A DNA stretch of 64,000 nt from Microthrixaceae bacterium (GCA_023958095.1 JAMLGJ010000008.1:45699-109698), one strand, 5' to 3'. Shown: positions 25,122-34,004, counted from the first letter of the stretch. Made by a program: numbers and translations. Notes: generated by a model not told the origin, from the sequence alone.

Positions 25122-25484
25122 ATGGCTGAGATCACGATCTGGCACAACCCCAACTGCTCCACCTCGAGGTTCGCCGTGGAGGCCGCCGACGAGGCCGACG
25201 TCGAGGTCGAGCTGCGCAAGTACATGCTGGTGGCGCAGCGCCCCGGCCGCGACGAGATCCTCGACCTGCTCGCGATCCTCGAGGACCCCGCCACCGACCT
25301 GGTGCGCAGGGACAAGAAGTTCGAGACCTACGAGCTCACCGATGACGACGTGGCGACGGCCGACCAGGTCGCCGACGTGCTCGCCGAACACCCGGAGCTG
25401 ATGCAGCGGCCGGTGCTCGTGAAGGACGGCCGCGCGATCATCGGGCGGCCCAAGGACCGCGTGGCTCCGTTCCTGGCCTCCTGA
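25122..25484 (+). CDS. ArsC-family (glutaredoxin-fold) reductase-like protein
   Basis: A 120-residue thioredoxin-fold protein of the ArsC/Spx family. The active-site segment HNPNCSTSRFAVE places Cys at about residue 12 with Arg three residues later, as in glutaredoxin-dependent arsenate reductases; QRPVLVKDGRAIIGRPKD is the conserved C-terminal motif. No ars operon genes are nearby, so a redox role other than arsenate reduction is possible. The ATG follows a leaderless hexamer by six bases. Convergent with the YihY gene, 22 bp apart. Confidence 0.85.
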   Translation: MAEITIWHNPNCSTSRFAVEAADEADVEVELRKYMLVAQRPGRDEILDLLAILEDPATDLVRRDKKFETYELTDDDVATADQVADVLAEHPELMQRPVLVKDGRAIIGRPKDRVAPFLAS

Positions 25485-25506
25485 GAGGGCTCCCCGACCG
25501 CCCGGC

Positions 25507-26520
25507 TCACCGGCGGCCCAAGCGCTTCATGCGTCGGGCCAGGGTCTCGAACTCCAGTGCGCTGCGGGCCTCCCTCGGCGTACCCGAACGCCGTGCCAGC
25601 ACGGCGTTCAGCTCCGCGCCGAGCAACAACCCGAGGGCGAGCAGGTAGAGCCAGATCAAGACCACCAGCACCGCTCCGAGGCTTCCGATCAGCAGGTTCT
25701 CCGAGCCCCCGAAGCGCAGGTAGACGCGCAGCGCCACGGTCGACAACGCCCAGGAGACGATCGCCACCAACGAGCCGGGAACGTCGCTTCGCCACGGAGT
25801 GCGTTCGTCCGGCGCTATGTGCAGCACCGTGGTCACGGCCACGCAGACCACCACGATGCCCACCGGCCAGCGCAGGACCCGCCACGCCTGCTCGTAGCCC
25901 TGGGCACTCCCGAACACCTCGGCTGCCTCGGCTCCACCGCCGAGCAGGGGACCCACCGCGAACACCACGAGACCGAGCGCAGCAAGGGGAACGGTGACCA
26001 CCGCCATGGCGAGTGACAGCAGTCGCAACTCGAGGTAGGTGCGCCTCTGTTCGAGGTGGTACACCGCATCGATCGAGCGGACCGTCGAGCGGAACCCCCG
26101 CGAGGCGGACCACAGAGCCACCAGCAGTCCGACGGTGAACACTCCGGGCCGGGTGTCCGCGAAGAGCTCCTCGATGGCGTCGGTCACCCCCGATGCCTGC
26201 GAACCCAGACCCGTCGAGAGCGCCGCGACGACCTCCGAGCGCACCTGGTCGGCCGCGTCGGTTCCGACGACCGGCTCGAGGAAGCCCACCCCGGCGGCGA
26301 TCGCGATCGTGAGCGGGAACAGGCTGAGCATCCCGAAGAAGGCCATCTCGGCAGCGAGCCCCGTCACCTGGTCCTCCGAGGCGCCGTGTGCGATCGAGGT
26401 GGCGACCTGCCACCACTGCCGTCGTTCCAGGCGTGAACGGATCCTCTGCAGAGCCGGTGGCATCGCCCGCCAGTCTGGCCTGCGCCGACCCCGGGCACGA
26501 ACGCCCGGGGGTCCGCTCAC
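25507..26520 (-). CDS. YihY/UPF0761-family inner-membrane protein
   Basis: A 337-residue membrane protein with about six helices. The family pattern is visible: a soluble start ending near AAEMAFFGMLSLFPL, the loop LFADTRPGVFTVGLLVALWSAS, RGFRSTVRSIDAVY, then helices ending LIWLYLLALGLLLGAELNAVL. Relatives were once called ribonuclease BN, but that activity is not theirs; the true role is unknown. GTG at 26520 overlaps the TetR gene's stop (GTGA), supporting the longer start; ATG at 26463 is the alternative. It is therefore coupled to the TetR regulator. Confidence 0.85.
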   Translation of the reverse strand: MSGPPGVRARGRRRPDWRAMPPALQRIRSRLERRQWWQVATSIAHGASEDQVTGLAAEMAFFGMLSLFPLTIAIAAGVGFLEPVVGTDAADQVRSEVVAALSTGLGSQASGVTDAIEELFADTRPGVFTVGLLVALWSASRGFRSTVRSIDAVYHLEQRRTYLELRLLSLAMAVVTVPLAALGLVVFAVGPLLGGGAEAAEVFGSAQGYEQAWRVLRWPVGIVVVCVAVTTVLHIAPDERTPWRSDVPGSLVAIVSWALSTVALRVYLRFGGSENLLIGSLGAVLVVLIWLYLLALGLLLGAELNAVLARRSGTPREARSALEFETLARRMKRLGRR

Positions 26521-27095
26521 CCCTGGCCGAACACGGCACCCACCAACGCCGAAGCAGCCTGCGAGGCGATCTCCTCCGGGTCGGAGTCCGGTTCGAACAC
26601 CCGCCTCACGAACCCCGCCAGCATCTGGCCCACCAGGAGCTCCGCCACCGCATCGTGGGGTTCCGCCTCGGGCACGTGCTGGGAGACCCAGTCACGCGCG
26701 GCATGGCCGACCAACTCCAGGAGTGTGCTACCGACCGGGACGACCGTCGACTCGCCGCGGATCCCCTCGCCCAGCACGAGACGCCAGATCTCCTCCTCGT
26801 CCATCGCACCCCGCCAGATGTGCTTGAACAGCGCCTCCAACCGTTCCCGGGGGGCCGCACCGGCGTCGATCGGGATCGGGTCGCCGAGTCTCGCCCCGTA
26901 GCGACGTTCCTCGACCACCGCGGCCAACAGGGCGTCCTTGGAGTCGAAGTAGTGGTAGATGGCGGCGACCTGGACCCCGCACTCGGACGCGAGCGCCCGC
27001 ATCGACATGCCCGCGGCCCCGTTGGCGGACATGAGCCGAAGGGCCGCGTCGAGGATGTGCTCGCGCTGGTTGGGTCTGGTGTCGGTGGTCGTCAT
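26517..27095 (-). CDS. TetR/AcrR-family transcriptional regulator
   Basis: A 192-residue TetR repressor. The N-terminal helix-turn-helix is clear: REHILDAALRLMSANGAAGM, then MRALASECGVQVAAIYHYFDSKDALL (about 11-56). The rest is the helical ligand domain. The gene lies 40 bp after the P450 gene on the same strand, and a 16-bp palindrome stands between the two divergent P450 promoters, so autoregulation plus control of both P450s is a natural inference; the ligand would be a substrate or its CoA ester. Its TGA overlaps the YihY start. Confidence 0.9.
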   Translation of the reverse strand: MTTTDTRPNQREHILDAALRLMSANGAAGMSMRALASECGVQVAAIYHYFDSKDALLAAVVEERRYGARLGDPIPIDAGAAPRERLEALFKHIWRGAMDEEEIWRLVLGEGIRGESTVVPVGSTLLELVGHAARDWVSQHVPEAEPHDAVAELLVGQMLAGFVRRVFEPDSDPEEIASQAASALVGAVFGQG

Positions 27096-27135
27096 CGGTC
27101 GTGGATCCCGGAGGCGGCCACCGGGCTCGGTGGCC

Positions 27136-28476
27136 TCAGTGTGACACCGGGCACTTCTGGAAGGTAGCCGGTACCTCCTGGATGGACAGCACGAGGGTCG
27201 ACTCGCCACGCGGTATGACGGCGTCCTCGGGCACCTCGATGTCGGGCAGGCGGCCGAGCAGCTCCTCGAACACGGTGCGCACCTCGGCCCGGGCGATGTT
27301 CGCCCCGAGGCAGAAGTGCGGTCCGATGCCGAAGGCCATGTGGTCGCTGGGCCGGGTGAGGTCGAGTTCGTCGGGGCGCTCGATGGCACGCTCGTCGCGG
27401 TTGGCCGACGCGTAGAGCATGAGGATCCGGTCGCCCGCTCGCAGCTCCGTGTTGCGGTAGGTGTGGTCCTGGGTGACCGTGCGCACGAAACCGAGCACCG
27501 GAGTGACGTAACGGATGATCTCGTCGACCGCCACGTCCATGAACTCGTCGTTGCCGAGGTTGTCCAGCAGCAGCTTCTTCTGCTCGGGGTGGCGCGACAG
27601 GGCGACCAGGCCACCCGAGATCGCGTTGCGCGTCGTCTCGTTGCCCGCCACCAGCAGCACCGTGAGGAAGGCGAGCAGGTCGTTGTCGTCGAGCTGCGCG
27701 TGCTCTGCCTGAAGGCGTTCCCAGGTCTCCTCGTCGACCCCCGAGGCCGCAACGTGGTCCTTGGCCAGCTCACCCGCGTCGAAGGCACTGGTGAGGATCG
27801 AGATCAGGTCATCGGCGGTTCCCTCGCCCTCTGCCTCGGCTGCCTCGGCCTTCGCCCTGCGTTCGGCGATCAGCTCCACGCACATGGTGACGTACTCCCC
27901 GAAGGCTTGCGCAGCCGCGTGCAGAACCGGGTCGTCCTCCTCCACGTGGCCGTCACCGGCCATCATGTCGTCGCTCCAGCGGTACATCGCCTCTCGCTTG
28001 TCGGGATCCAGACCCATGAGCTCGCAGATGATGATGAGCGGAACGTGCATCGCGAAGTCCGACACGAAGTCGATCTCGCCACGGTCCGCGATCTCGTCGA
28101 TGATCTGGTTGGCGAGCTCGCGCATGTGCGGCACCAGGGCACGCGCGCGACGCGGTGTGAAGCCCTGGTTGATCAGCCTGCGCTGGTGCAGGTGCTCGGC
28201 ACCATCGAGGGTGATGATGGACATGTCTCCTGCGACCGCGGGACGCACACCGTTGCTCGAGACGTAGTAGTCGGTCTCCCGGGAGACGTGGAACACGTCC
28301 TCGTGTCGTGGCGCTATGTAGAGCTCGTTCTTCTCGTCGAAATGGAGGTGATCGAGATCCCTGAGCCACGCATAGAGCTCCCAGGGGTCGTCGTATGTCT
28401 TCGGATCACAGAAGTCGGTCGAGGCGAAGTCCTGCGTCGCCCCGGCGCTGCGGGGTTCGTTGAAGGTGAGGGACAT
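27136..28476 (-). CDS. Cytochrome P450
   Basis: A 446-residue soluble bacterial P450. The I-helix oxygen-binding segment is VLLVAGNETTRNAIS, the K-helix ExxR is EIIRYVTPV, and the heme loop FGIGPHFCLGAN puts the thiolate at Cys389. An acidic insertion rich in Ala and Glu (about 215-230) lies between the G and I helices. ATG at 28476 is six bases after TACGCT. It is divergent from a second P450 and followed by a TetR gene. A redox partner is not encoded nearby. Family features resemble actinobacterial P450s acting on sterols or terpenoids, but the substrate is not determinable. Confidence 0.92.
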   Translation of the reverse strand: MSLTFNEPRSAGATQDFASTDFCDPKTYDDPWELYAWLRDLDHLHFDEKNELYIAPRHEDVFHVSRETDYYVSSNGVRPAVAGDMSIITLDGAEHLHQRRLINQGFTPRRARALVPHMRELANQIIDEIADRGEIDFVSDFAMHVPLIIICELMGLDPDKREAMYRWSDDMMAGDGHVEEDDPVLHAAAQAFGEYVTMCVELIAERRAKAEAAEAEGEGTADDLISILTSAFDAGELAKDHVAASGVDEETWERLQAEHAQLDDNDLLAFLTVLLVAGNETTRNAISGGLVALSRHPEQKKLLLDNLGNDEFMDVAVDEIIRYVTPVLGFVRTVTQDHTYRNTELRAGDRILMLYASANRDERAIERPDELDLTRPSDHMAFGIGPHFCLGANIARAEVRTVFEELLGRLPDIEVPEDAVIPRGESTLVLSIQEVPATFQKCPVSH

Positions 28477-28482
28477 ACGGGC

Positions 28483-28488
28483 AGCGTA
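28483..28488 (-). promoter_or_regulatory. Leaderless-type -10 TACGCT of the minus-strand P450
   Basis: Minus-strand TACGCT, 6 nt, ATG at 28476. Confidence 0.55.
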
Positions 28489-28496
28489 GCGATTGA

Positions 28497-28512
28497 TTGA
28501 ACGTTCGTTCAA
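28497..28512. promoter_or_regulatory. 16-bp palindromic operator shared by two divergent P450 genes
   Basis: TTGAACG-TT-CGTTCAA, perfect 7-bp arms around 2 bases. It spans about -21 to -36 from the minus-strand P450 start and about -20 to -35 from the plus-strand P450 start, i.e. the -35 zone of both. TetR-type symmetry; the TetR gene at 26517-27095 is the nearest candidate regulator. Confidence 0.65.
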
Positions 28513-28519
28513 GCCGCCC

Positions 28520-28525
28520 TAGGGT
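28520..28525 (+). promoter_or_regulatory. Probable -10 TAGGGT of the plus-strand P450
   Basis: TAGGGT about 45 bp before the TTG start at 28571, leaving a short leader that contains GGGAGGA. Confidence 0.5.
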
Positions 28526-28570
28526 GCCCGGGACAGCGAGTTGGCCGAGTGCCGTAACCCGGGAGGAACC

Positions 28571-29833
28571 TTGAAGCTCTCCGACGTGGACATCATCGAT
28601 CCCGACAACTTCCTGAGCGGTGCACACCACGAGATGTTCGCCCTGTTGAGGGCCGAGGATCCGGTGCACTGGACCACCGAGCCCGACGGTGCCGGGTTCT
28701 GGTCGGTGACCAAGCTGCGCGACCTCCAGGAGGTCAACCGGGACGTGGAGACCTACAGCTCCGAACTCGGGGGAACCCAGCGGTTCAACATCGTCGACGT
28801 CGACCCCGACTTCGACACCCGCGGCAAGATGCTCATCGACAGCGACCCACCCAAGCACACCCGCTACCGGCGGATCGTCAACCGCGGGTTCACCCCTCGG
28901 ATGATCGGACTGCTCGAGACGCACCTGCAGTACCGCGCCGAGTTGATCGTGGACCGGGTGATCGAGGACGGCGCGTGCGACTTCGTCACCGACCTGGCGG
29001 CCGAGCTACCCCTGCAGGCGATCGCCGAGATGATGGGCGTCCCCCAGGAGGACCGCCACCTGATCTTCGAGTGGACCAACACGATGATCGGGGGCAACGA
29101 CCCCGAGTACACCGGTGAGGCCGGGTCCAGCACCCAGGCCCGCGAAGCCGCCATGCAGCTCTACATCTACTCGAACCAGCTGGCGGCGAAGCGACGCGAA
29201 GACCCCCGCGACGACCTGGTCACCAAGCTCCTCAACGCGGACATCGACGGCGAGGCGCTGAGCGAGGAGGAGTTCGACATGTTCATGATGCTCCTCTCGG
29301 TCGCCGGCAGCGAGACGACCCGCACCGCCACCTCGCACGGGATGCAGGCCCTGTTCGACCATCCGGACCAGATGCGCCTGATGCTCGACAACCTCGACGA
29401 CGACGACTTCATCGCGACCGCCATCGAGGAGATCGTGCGCTGGGCCACTCCCGTGCACCACTTCCGCCGCACCGCCGCGGTCGACACGGAGTTGCGGGGC
29501 AAGAAGATCGCGGCGGGCGACAAGGTGCTGATCTGGCACGTCTCGGCCAACCGCGACGAGGAGGTCTTCGACGAGCCGTTCCGCTTCGACCTGCAGCGCA
29601 CCCCCAACGAGCACGTCGCCTTCGGCGGTGGGGGCGCGCACTTCTGTCTCGGCGCCAACCTCGCCCGCGCCGAGTTGCGCATCATCCTGCGCGAGATGCT
29701 GAGCCGGCTGGAGGACATCCGACCGGCGGGCCCACCGGAACGGCTGCGATCCAACTTCATCCACGGCATGAAGCACATGCCGGTCGAGTTCACACCCGGA
29801 TCCAGGAAGCACCCGGCCGGAGTGGGGGTCTGA
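28571..29833 (+). CDS. Cytochrome P450
   Basis: A 420-residue P450. I-helix MLLSVAGSETTRTATS, ExxR EIVRWATPV followed by HHFRRTA, and heme loop FGGGGAHFCLGAN with Cys359. The five-residue glycine-rich lead of the heme loop and AHHEMFALLRAEDPVHW near the start resemble CYP125/142-like actinobacterial P450s, some of which oxidise sterol side chains; this is suggestive only. The TTG start at 28571 is chosen because GGGAGGA lies seven bases before it; an earlier TTG at 28541 has no such site. Divergent from the other P450 through a shared operator. Confidence 0.92.
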   Translation: MKLSDVDIIDPDNFLSGAHHEMFALLRAEDPVHWTTEPDGAGFWSVTKLRDLQEVNRDVETYSSELGGTQRFNIVDVDPDFDTRGKMLIDSDPPKHTRYRRIVNRGFTPRMIGLLETHLQYRAELIVDRVIEDGACDFVTDLAAELPLQAIAEMMGVPQEDRHLIFEWTNTMIGGNDPEYTGEAGSSTQAREAAMQLYIYSNQLAAKRREDPRDDLVTKLLNADIDGEALSEEEFDMFMMLLSVAGSETTRTATSHGMQALFDHPDQMRLMLDNLDDDDFIATAIEEIVRWATPVHHFRRTAAVDTELRGKKIAAGDKVLIWHVSANRDEEVFDEPFRFDLQRTPNEHVAFGGGGAHFCLGANLARAELRIILREMLSRLEDIRPAGPPERLRSNFIHGMKHMPVEFTPGSRKHPAGVGV

Positions 29834-29853
29834 TCCCGATCGATCCGGCGGCC

Positions 29854-30597
29854 TCAGAGGGCGTCGTGGATGTCCTCATCCGCGATCGAGAACACCACCA
29901 GGGAGTCGAAGTAGACCTCGGGTGAGTCCGTTCCCGACCAACCGAGTGCGCCCATCTGCGCAGCCGAGCGCCTCCCCGTAACGATCCGGATGGCCTCGAA
30001 GGGTTCGACGCGGAGCGTGATCGCCGGGTCGTCGTCGCTGCTGTACACGGCGTCACCGCACTCGACGCGCAGGCCTGGCAGGCCGGCGCGAGCCACCGAG
30101 CGCATCCAGCCCGGCACCACGACCCCGGCCCCCCAGGACACGACCCGGGCATCCATCCCCCCGGGGACGCCGACGGTGCCACGGATGTCCTGTTCGTGGG
30201 TCCACTGGTCGAGGAACAACCTGGGGTCCATGCCGTCTCCGAAGGCGGCGATCACCTCGTCCATGGCGGGTCCCAGCTCCTCCAGCTCGTCCAGGATCCG
30301 CCCCAGGGGCCACTGCGAACGGGCATCCACCTGGGCCTGGGTCCAGGGGTCGGTCGCGACCCCCTCCACCCTCCCGGCCAGCAGGTCCGCGGCCACTCCA
30401 GCCATGTGGGCGAAGTTGTCGCGCACCGACCACTCCGGTGTCGCCGCCACGGTCAGCTCCGCCTGTTCCTCCCCGAGTGAGCGTCCGAGCGCGAGCTGGC
30501 GCTCCCTGCCGCTGCGGTACATCCCCACGCCGTCCATTTCCATACCGTCCATCTCCACACCTTCCGTCCCCGCGCCGTCCGTGCTCGCACCAGTCAT
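29854..30597 (-). CDS. Maleylpyruvate-isomerase-like (MDMPI) mycothiol-dependent-type protein
   Basis: A 247-residue protein with the DinB-like helical bundle of the MDMPI N-domain family: ERQLALGRSLGEEQ, EWSVRDNFAHMAGVAADLL (metal-ligand-type His), and WTHEQDIRGTVG with a further His-Glu pair. Family members use mycothiol or act as metal-binding isomerases; the reaction here is unknown. The C-terminal half is a small sterol-carrier-like domain (ITLRVEPFEAIRIVTGRRS). The N-terminal 25 residues are a degenerate five-residue repeat with several Met. ATG at 30597 has GAGGAGG upstream; ATG at 30522, after the repeat, is possible. Convergent with the P450 gene. Confidence 0.75.
   Translation of the reverse strand: MTGASTDGAGTEGVEMDGMEMDGVGMYRSGRERQLALGRSLGEEQAELTVAATPEWSVRDNFAHMAGVAADLLAGRVEGVATDPWTQAQVDARSQWPLGRILDELEELGPAMDEVIAAFGDGMDPRLFLDQWTHEQDIRGTVGVPGGMDARVVSWGAGVVVPGWMRSVARAGLPGLRVECGDAVYSSDDDPAITLRVEPFEAIRIVTGRRSAAQMGALGWSGTDSPEVYFDSLVVFSIADEDIHDAL
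30527..30586. repeat. Four degenerate 15-bp repeats inside the MDMPI gene start
   Basis: Units at 30527-30541, 30542-30556, 30557-30571 and 30572-30586 (consensus about ACACCGTCCATCTCC). They encode the Met/Glu/Gly-rich N-terminus. Confidence 0.6.
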
Positions 30598-30649
30598 CGA
30601 GCCTCCTCGGTCCGGACCTTTCGAGCAGAGTCTCGCAGCTCCGGTTGCG

Positions 30650-30655
30650 TATTGT
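30650..30655 (+). promoter_or_regulatory. Probable -10 TATTGT of the ABC importer operon
   Basis: TATTGT 10 nt before ATG at 30666, so the mRNA would have at most a few leader bases. Confidence 0.4.
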
Positions 30656-30665
30656 CTGCGCCTAC

Positions 30666-31592
30666 ATGACCGCCGGGACACCCAACACCGAGACGAAGCC
30701 GGTTGAAGCCGCACCGCGGCGCATCCGGGGTCGCACCCGCGAGGCGTTGATCGGCTACCTCTACCTGCTGCCCGCTTTCGTGGTGTTCGGGATCTTCTTC
30801 TTCTACCCGCTCGGGCGGCTCATCCAGCTCAGCCTTTTCGACACCCGGGGCGTGTTCGCCAACCAGCGCCAGGAGTACGTCGGGTTCTCGCAGTGGGCCG
30901 AGGTGCTGGGTGGCGAGGAGTTCCTCGACAGCCTCTGGATCACGGTGCAGTACGTGCTGTACACGGTTCCCGCAGGGGTGATACTCGGAGTGCTGCTGGC
31001 CCAGCTCGCGAACCGCAAGCTCCGGGGAATCGCCTTCTTCCGCACCGTGTTCTCCTCGACGGTCGCCACCTCGGTGGCGGTCGCGTCGGTGATCTTCTTC
31101 GCCCTGGTCAACCCGGAGGTCGGCTACTTCCGCAACGTGTCGTGGCTGTCGTGGCTCAACACCCAGAACCCCGACACCGCACTGCTGTCGGTCGCGGTGA
31201 GTTCCATCTGGCAGAACCTGGGCCTCACCTTCATCATCGTCATGGCCGCCATGCAGGCCATCCCCGAGGACCTCATGGAGGCGGCGACCCTCGACGGCTA
31301 CAGCCCGACGAGACGGTTCTTCAAGGTCACGCTGCCGTTGCTCGGCCCCACACTGCTGTTCCTGGTGGTCGTTCTCGTGATCTTCGCCTTCCAGGCGTTC
31401 GGACAGATCGACATCCTCACCCAGGGCGGCCCGCAGGGCCGGACCGAGACACTCGTGTACCGGATATTCAGGATCCAGTTCGACGACGTGAACACCGCCG
31501 CGGTGATGTCCATCGGGTTGTTCGCGCTCACGTTCGTGGTGACGTTGCTGCAGTTCGGAATGCTCGAACGGAGGGTCACCTATGCCGAGTGA
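30666..31592 (+). CDS. Carbohydrate ABC transporter permease (MalF/UgpA type)
   Basis: A 308-residue inner-membrane permease of the CUT1 family with six helices. LIGYLYLLPAFVVFGIFF is the first helix, and the cytoplasmic EAA loop reads EDLMEAATLDGYSPTRRFFKVTLP with the conserved Gly. The end of the gene overlaps the next permease by 11 bp. The binding protein follows. Together they form an importer for a sugar or glycerol-phosphate-like solute. No ATPase is encoded next to them, so a shared MsmK-type ATPase elsewhere is expected. The start is ATG at 30666, downstream of TATTGT. Confidence 0.9.
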   Translation: MTAGTPNTETKPVEAAPRRIRGRTREALIGYLYLLPAFVVFGIFFFYPLGRLIQLSLFDTRGVFANQRQEYVGFSQWAEVLGGEEFLDSLWITVQYVLYTVPAGVILGVLLAQLANRKLRGIAFFRTVFSSTVATSVAVASVIFFALVNPEVGYFRNVSWLSWLNTQNPDTALLSVAVSSIWQNLGLTFIIVMAAMQAIPEDLMEAATLDGYSPTRRFFKVTLPLLGPTLLFLVVVLVIFAFQAFGQIDILTQGGPQGRTETLVYRIFRIQFDDVNTAAVMSIGLFALTFVVTLLQFGMLERRVTYAE

Positions 31593-32439
31593 GCCGCTGC
31601 GCCGTTCCGGGCGGGCGCCGAGGATCCGGGCCGCGAACGTCGCCTGGTACCTGGTCATGACCCTGCTGTCGGTGGTGGTGCTGTTCCCGGTGTGGATGAC
31701 CCTCGTGAGGGCCCTGTCGCTGCCGATCCCGTACCTGGCAGAGGGACTCCCGCCCTATCCGGTGGATCCCCAGTGGGGTGCGTTCTGGGAGGCATGGGTG
31801 GAGGGCTCCCTGGGCCGCTCGTTCGCGTTGTCGATCGCGATCACCCTGGTGATCACCGCGGCCCAGCTCGTCACCTCGGTGCTCGCCGCGTACTCGTTCG
31901 CCTTCCTTCGCTACCCGGGCAAGTCGGTGCTGTTCGCCCTCACCGTGGCAACCCTGCTGCTGCCGATCGAGGTGACGCTGGTGGTCAACGCCCGCACCAT
32001 CCGATCCTGGGACTGGTTGAACTCGATCCAGGGCCTCACCGCACCGTTCCTCGCGACCGCGTTCGGGATCTTCCTGCTGCGCCAGGCGTTCCTGGGCCTG
32101 CCCAAGGACCTCCGTGACGCCGCGGAACTGGAGGGCTACTCCAACTGGCGCTTCATGTGGCGCGTCGTGGTGCCGGTCAACCGGCCAGCCGTGGCCAGCT
32201 TTGCGCTGGTCGCCCTGCTGACCGCGTGGGGCCAGTACACCTGGCCGCGCCTGGCGGTCACCGAGAGCGACTGGGAACCCCTGCAGATCCGCCTGGCCTC
32301 ACTGGCCGTGCAGAACATCGACCGCTCCAACATAGGATTCGCCGGCGCGCTCATCGCGTCGGTGCCGATCTTCGTTCTGTTGTTGATCTTCCAGCGACAG
32401 TTGATCCGGGGTCTCACCGCCGGAGCGGTGAAGGGCTGA
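31582..32439 (+). CDS. Carbohydrate ABC transporter permease (MalG/UgpE type)
   Basis: A 285-residue six-helix permease, partner of the preceding gene. The EAA loop is KDLRDAAELEGYSNWRFMWR-V-VP with the conserved Gly, and the N-terminal helix follows a basic leader (RRSGRAPRIRAANVAWYLVM). The first periplasmic loop is long, as in UgpE-type subunits. It overlaps the upstream gene, so translation is coupled, and precedes the binding-protein gene by 17 bp. The heterodimer with the first permease forms the channel. Confidence 0.9.
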   Translation: MPSEPLRRSGRAPRIRAANVAWYLVMTLLSVVVLFPVWMTLVRALSLPIPYLAEGLPPYPVDPQWGAFWEAWVEGSLGRSFALSIAITLVITAAQLVTSVLAAYSFAFLRYPGKSVLFALTVATLLLPIEVTLVVNARTIRSWDWLNSIQGLTAPFLATAFGIFLLRQAFLGLPKDLRDAAELEGYSNWRFMWRVVVPVNRPAVASFALVALLTAWGQYTWPRLAVTESDWEPLQIRLASLAVQNIDRSNIGFAGALIASVPIFVLLLIFQRQLIRGLTAGAVKG

Positions 32440-32456
32440 ACCACCGAGGTGACCAG

Positions 32457-34004
32457 ATGAACCACTCCAACCCGCCACGACCGGACCGCGGACACCTGCA
32501 CCGCAAGCTGCGGCACCCGGAGGGTCGTCGCGCGCACCGTAGCGGCCCACTGCTGGGCGCCGTCGTGGTGGCCGTCATCGCCCTGGTGGCGGCGGCGTGC
32601 AGCAGCGGTGGTGACGAGGGTTCCGGTGGCGACGGGGGCAGCGACGAGGTGGCGTGTCCGGTGGATGCGCTCGAGGGCGCGGACGGCCCGGTGGAGATCA
32701 CGGTGTGGAGCAACTTCAACGCCCTGCCCCGCCGGACCTTCGAGGCCATGGTGGAGGAGTACAACACCTCGCAGGACCGCGTGGTGGTCGACTTCCAGCC
32801 CCAGGGCATCTCCTTCGAGGAGGTGCTGCGCAAGTACAAGCTCGCCGCCGAGGACGACTCCCTTCCCGCGCTCGCCCTGCTGGAGGACACCACCACCCAG
32901 GTGATGGCCGACTCGGGCACGATCATCCCCGGCGAGGCCTGTTTCGACGCCGACCCCGACGGCAAGGCGATCCTCGATGACTTCCTGCCGATCGCAGTGG
33001 CCTCCTACACGGTGGACGGGCAGCTGCAGCCGGTCGGCTTCGACGTCTACACCGCGCTGGTGTTCTACAACCGCAGCACCTTCGCCGACGCCGGGCTCGA
33101 CCCCGACACACCGCCCGGGACCCTGGAGGAGATCCGCAGTGCTGCCGAGGCGATCAAGGCCTCGGGCGCTGCGGAGCCGCCCGTCGCGGTGCTTGCCACC
33201 GCCTGGCAGACCGAGTGGTGGCTCACCGGGGTGGGTCAACCCATCGTCAACGAGAACAACGGACGCGACGCTCTCGCCACCGCCTCGGAGTTCGACAGCG
33301 ATGCGACCGCGGAGCTGTTCGGATTCTGGCGCTCCATGGTCGACGACGGCCTCGCGAGCCCGCACCCGGGAACCGAGGGTCAGACCAACCACCTCTTCGC
33401 CATGGCCACCAACAGTGCCTCGATCGTCGTGGAGAGCTCGGCCGCGGTCAACACGATCGCCGGCCTGCTCGAGGGCAGCGTGGATCCCGCCCTGGTCGAG
33501 GAGCTCGGCATCGAGTTGCCGCCGGACTTCGCGGGCCTCGACCTCGACCTCGCAGTGGGGCCCTTCCCCGGGATCGAGGAACCGGGCCAGGGCCAGATCG
33601 GTGGCGGTGCGTGGTACCTGACAAATGGGGGGACCCCCGAGCAGCAGGCGGCGGCGTGGGACTTCATGAAGTGGTTCAACTCCACCGCCCAACAGGTCCG
33701 CTGGGCCCAGGAGGGCAGCGGCTTGCCGGTGGTCACCTCCGCGGTGGAGGACCCGGCGCTGATCGAGTCATGGCAGTCGAGTCTCGGCGGACGCTGGAAC
33801 GAGGTCGCCATGGAGGTCCTGCAGAACGTCGACCCGGACTTCCCGGGCCCGCTGATCGGGGACTACAAGACGACCCGTGAGGCGATCCGTGACGCCTACG
33901 AGCGGGTGCTCATCGGTGACGGCGAGATCGAGGCTGCGATCGAGGAGGCGGACGCGGCCATCACCGCGGCCGCCGAGGAGTACAAGAGCACCGTCGGGGG
34001 CTGA
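32457..34004 (+). CDS. Extracellular solute-binding lipoprotein of a carbohydrate ABC importer
   Basis: A 515-residue lipoprotein. After an unusually long basic leader, a hydrophobic helix ends in LVAAAC with the lipobox Cys48, then a Gly/Asp linker. The mature part has the family-1 binding-protein fold: ITVWSNFNALPRRTFEAMV at the start, LPALALLEDTTTQVM, DVYTALVFYNRSTFADAGLD, and QAAAWDFMKWF near the end. GAGGTG precedes the ATG. As third gene after two permeases it delivers the sugar-like substrate; which one is unknown. The acid-rich C-terminal helix (EIEAAIEEADAAITAA) is typical. Confidence 0.92.
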   Translation: MNHSNPPRPDRGHLHRKLRHPEGRRAHRSGPLLGAVVVAVIALVAAACSSGGDEGSGGDGGSDEVACPVDALEGADGPVEITVWSNFNALPRRTFEAMVEEYNTSQDRVVVDFQPQGISFEEVLRKYKLAAEDDSLPALALLEDTTTQVMADSGTIIPGEACFDADPDGKAILDDFLPIAVASYTVDGQLQPVGFDVYTALVFYNRSTFADAGLDPDTPPGTLEEIRSAAEAIKASGAAEPPVAVLATAWQTEWWLTGVGQPIVNENNGRDALATASEFDSDATAELFGFWRSMVDDGLASPHPGTEGQTNHLFAMATNSASIVVESSAAVNTIAGLLEGSVDPALVEELGIELPPDFAGLDLDLAVGPFPGIEEPGQGQIGGGAWYLTNGGTPEQQAAAWDFMKWFNSTAQQVRWAQEGSGLPVVTSAVEDPALIESWQSSLGGRWNEVAMEVLQNVDPDFPGPLIGDYKTTREAIRDAYERVLIGDGEIEAAIEEADAAITAAAEEYKSTVGG

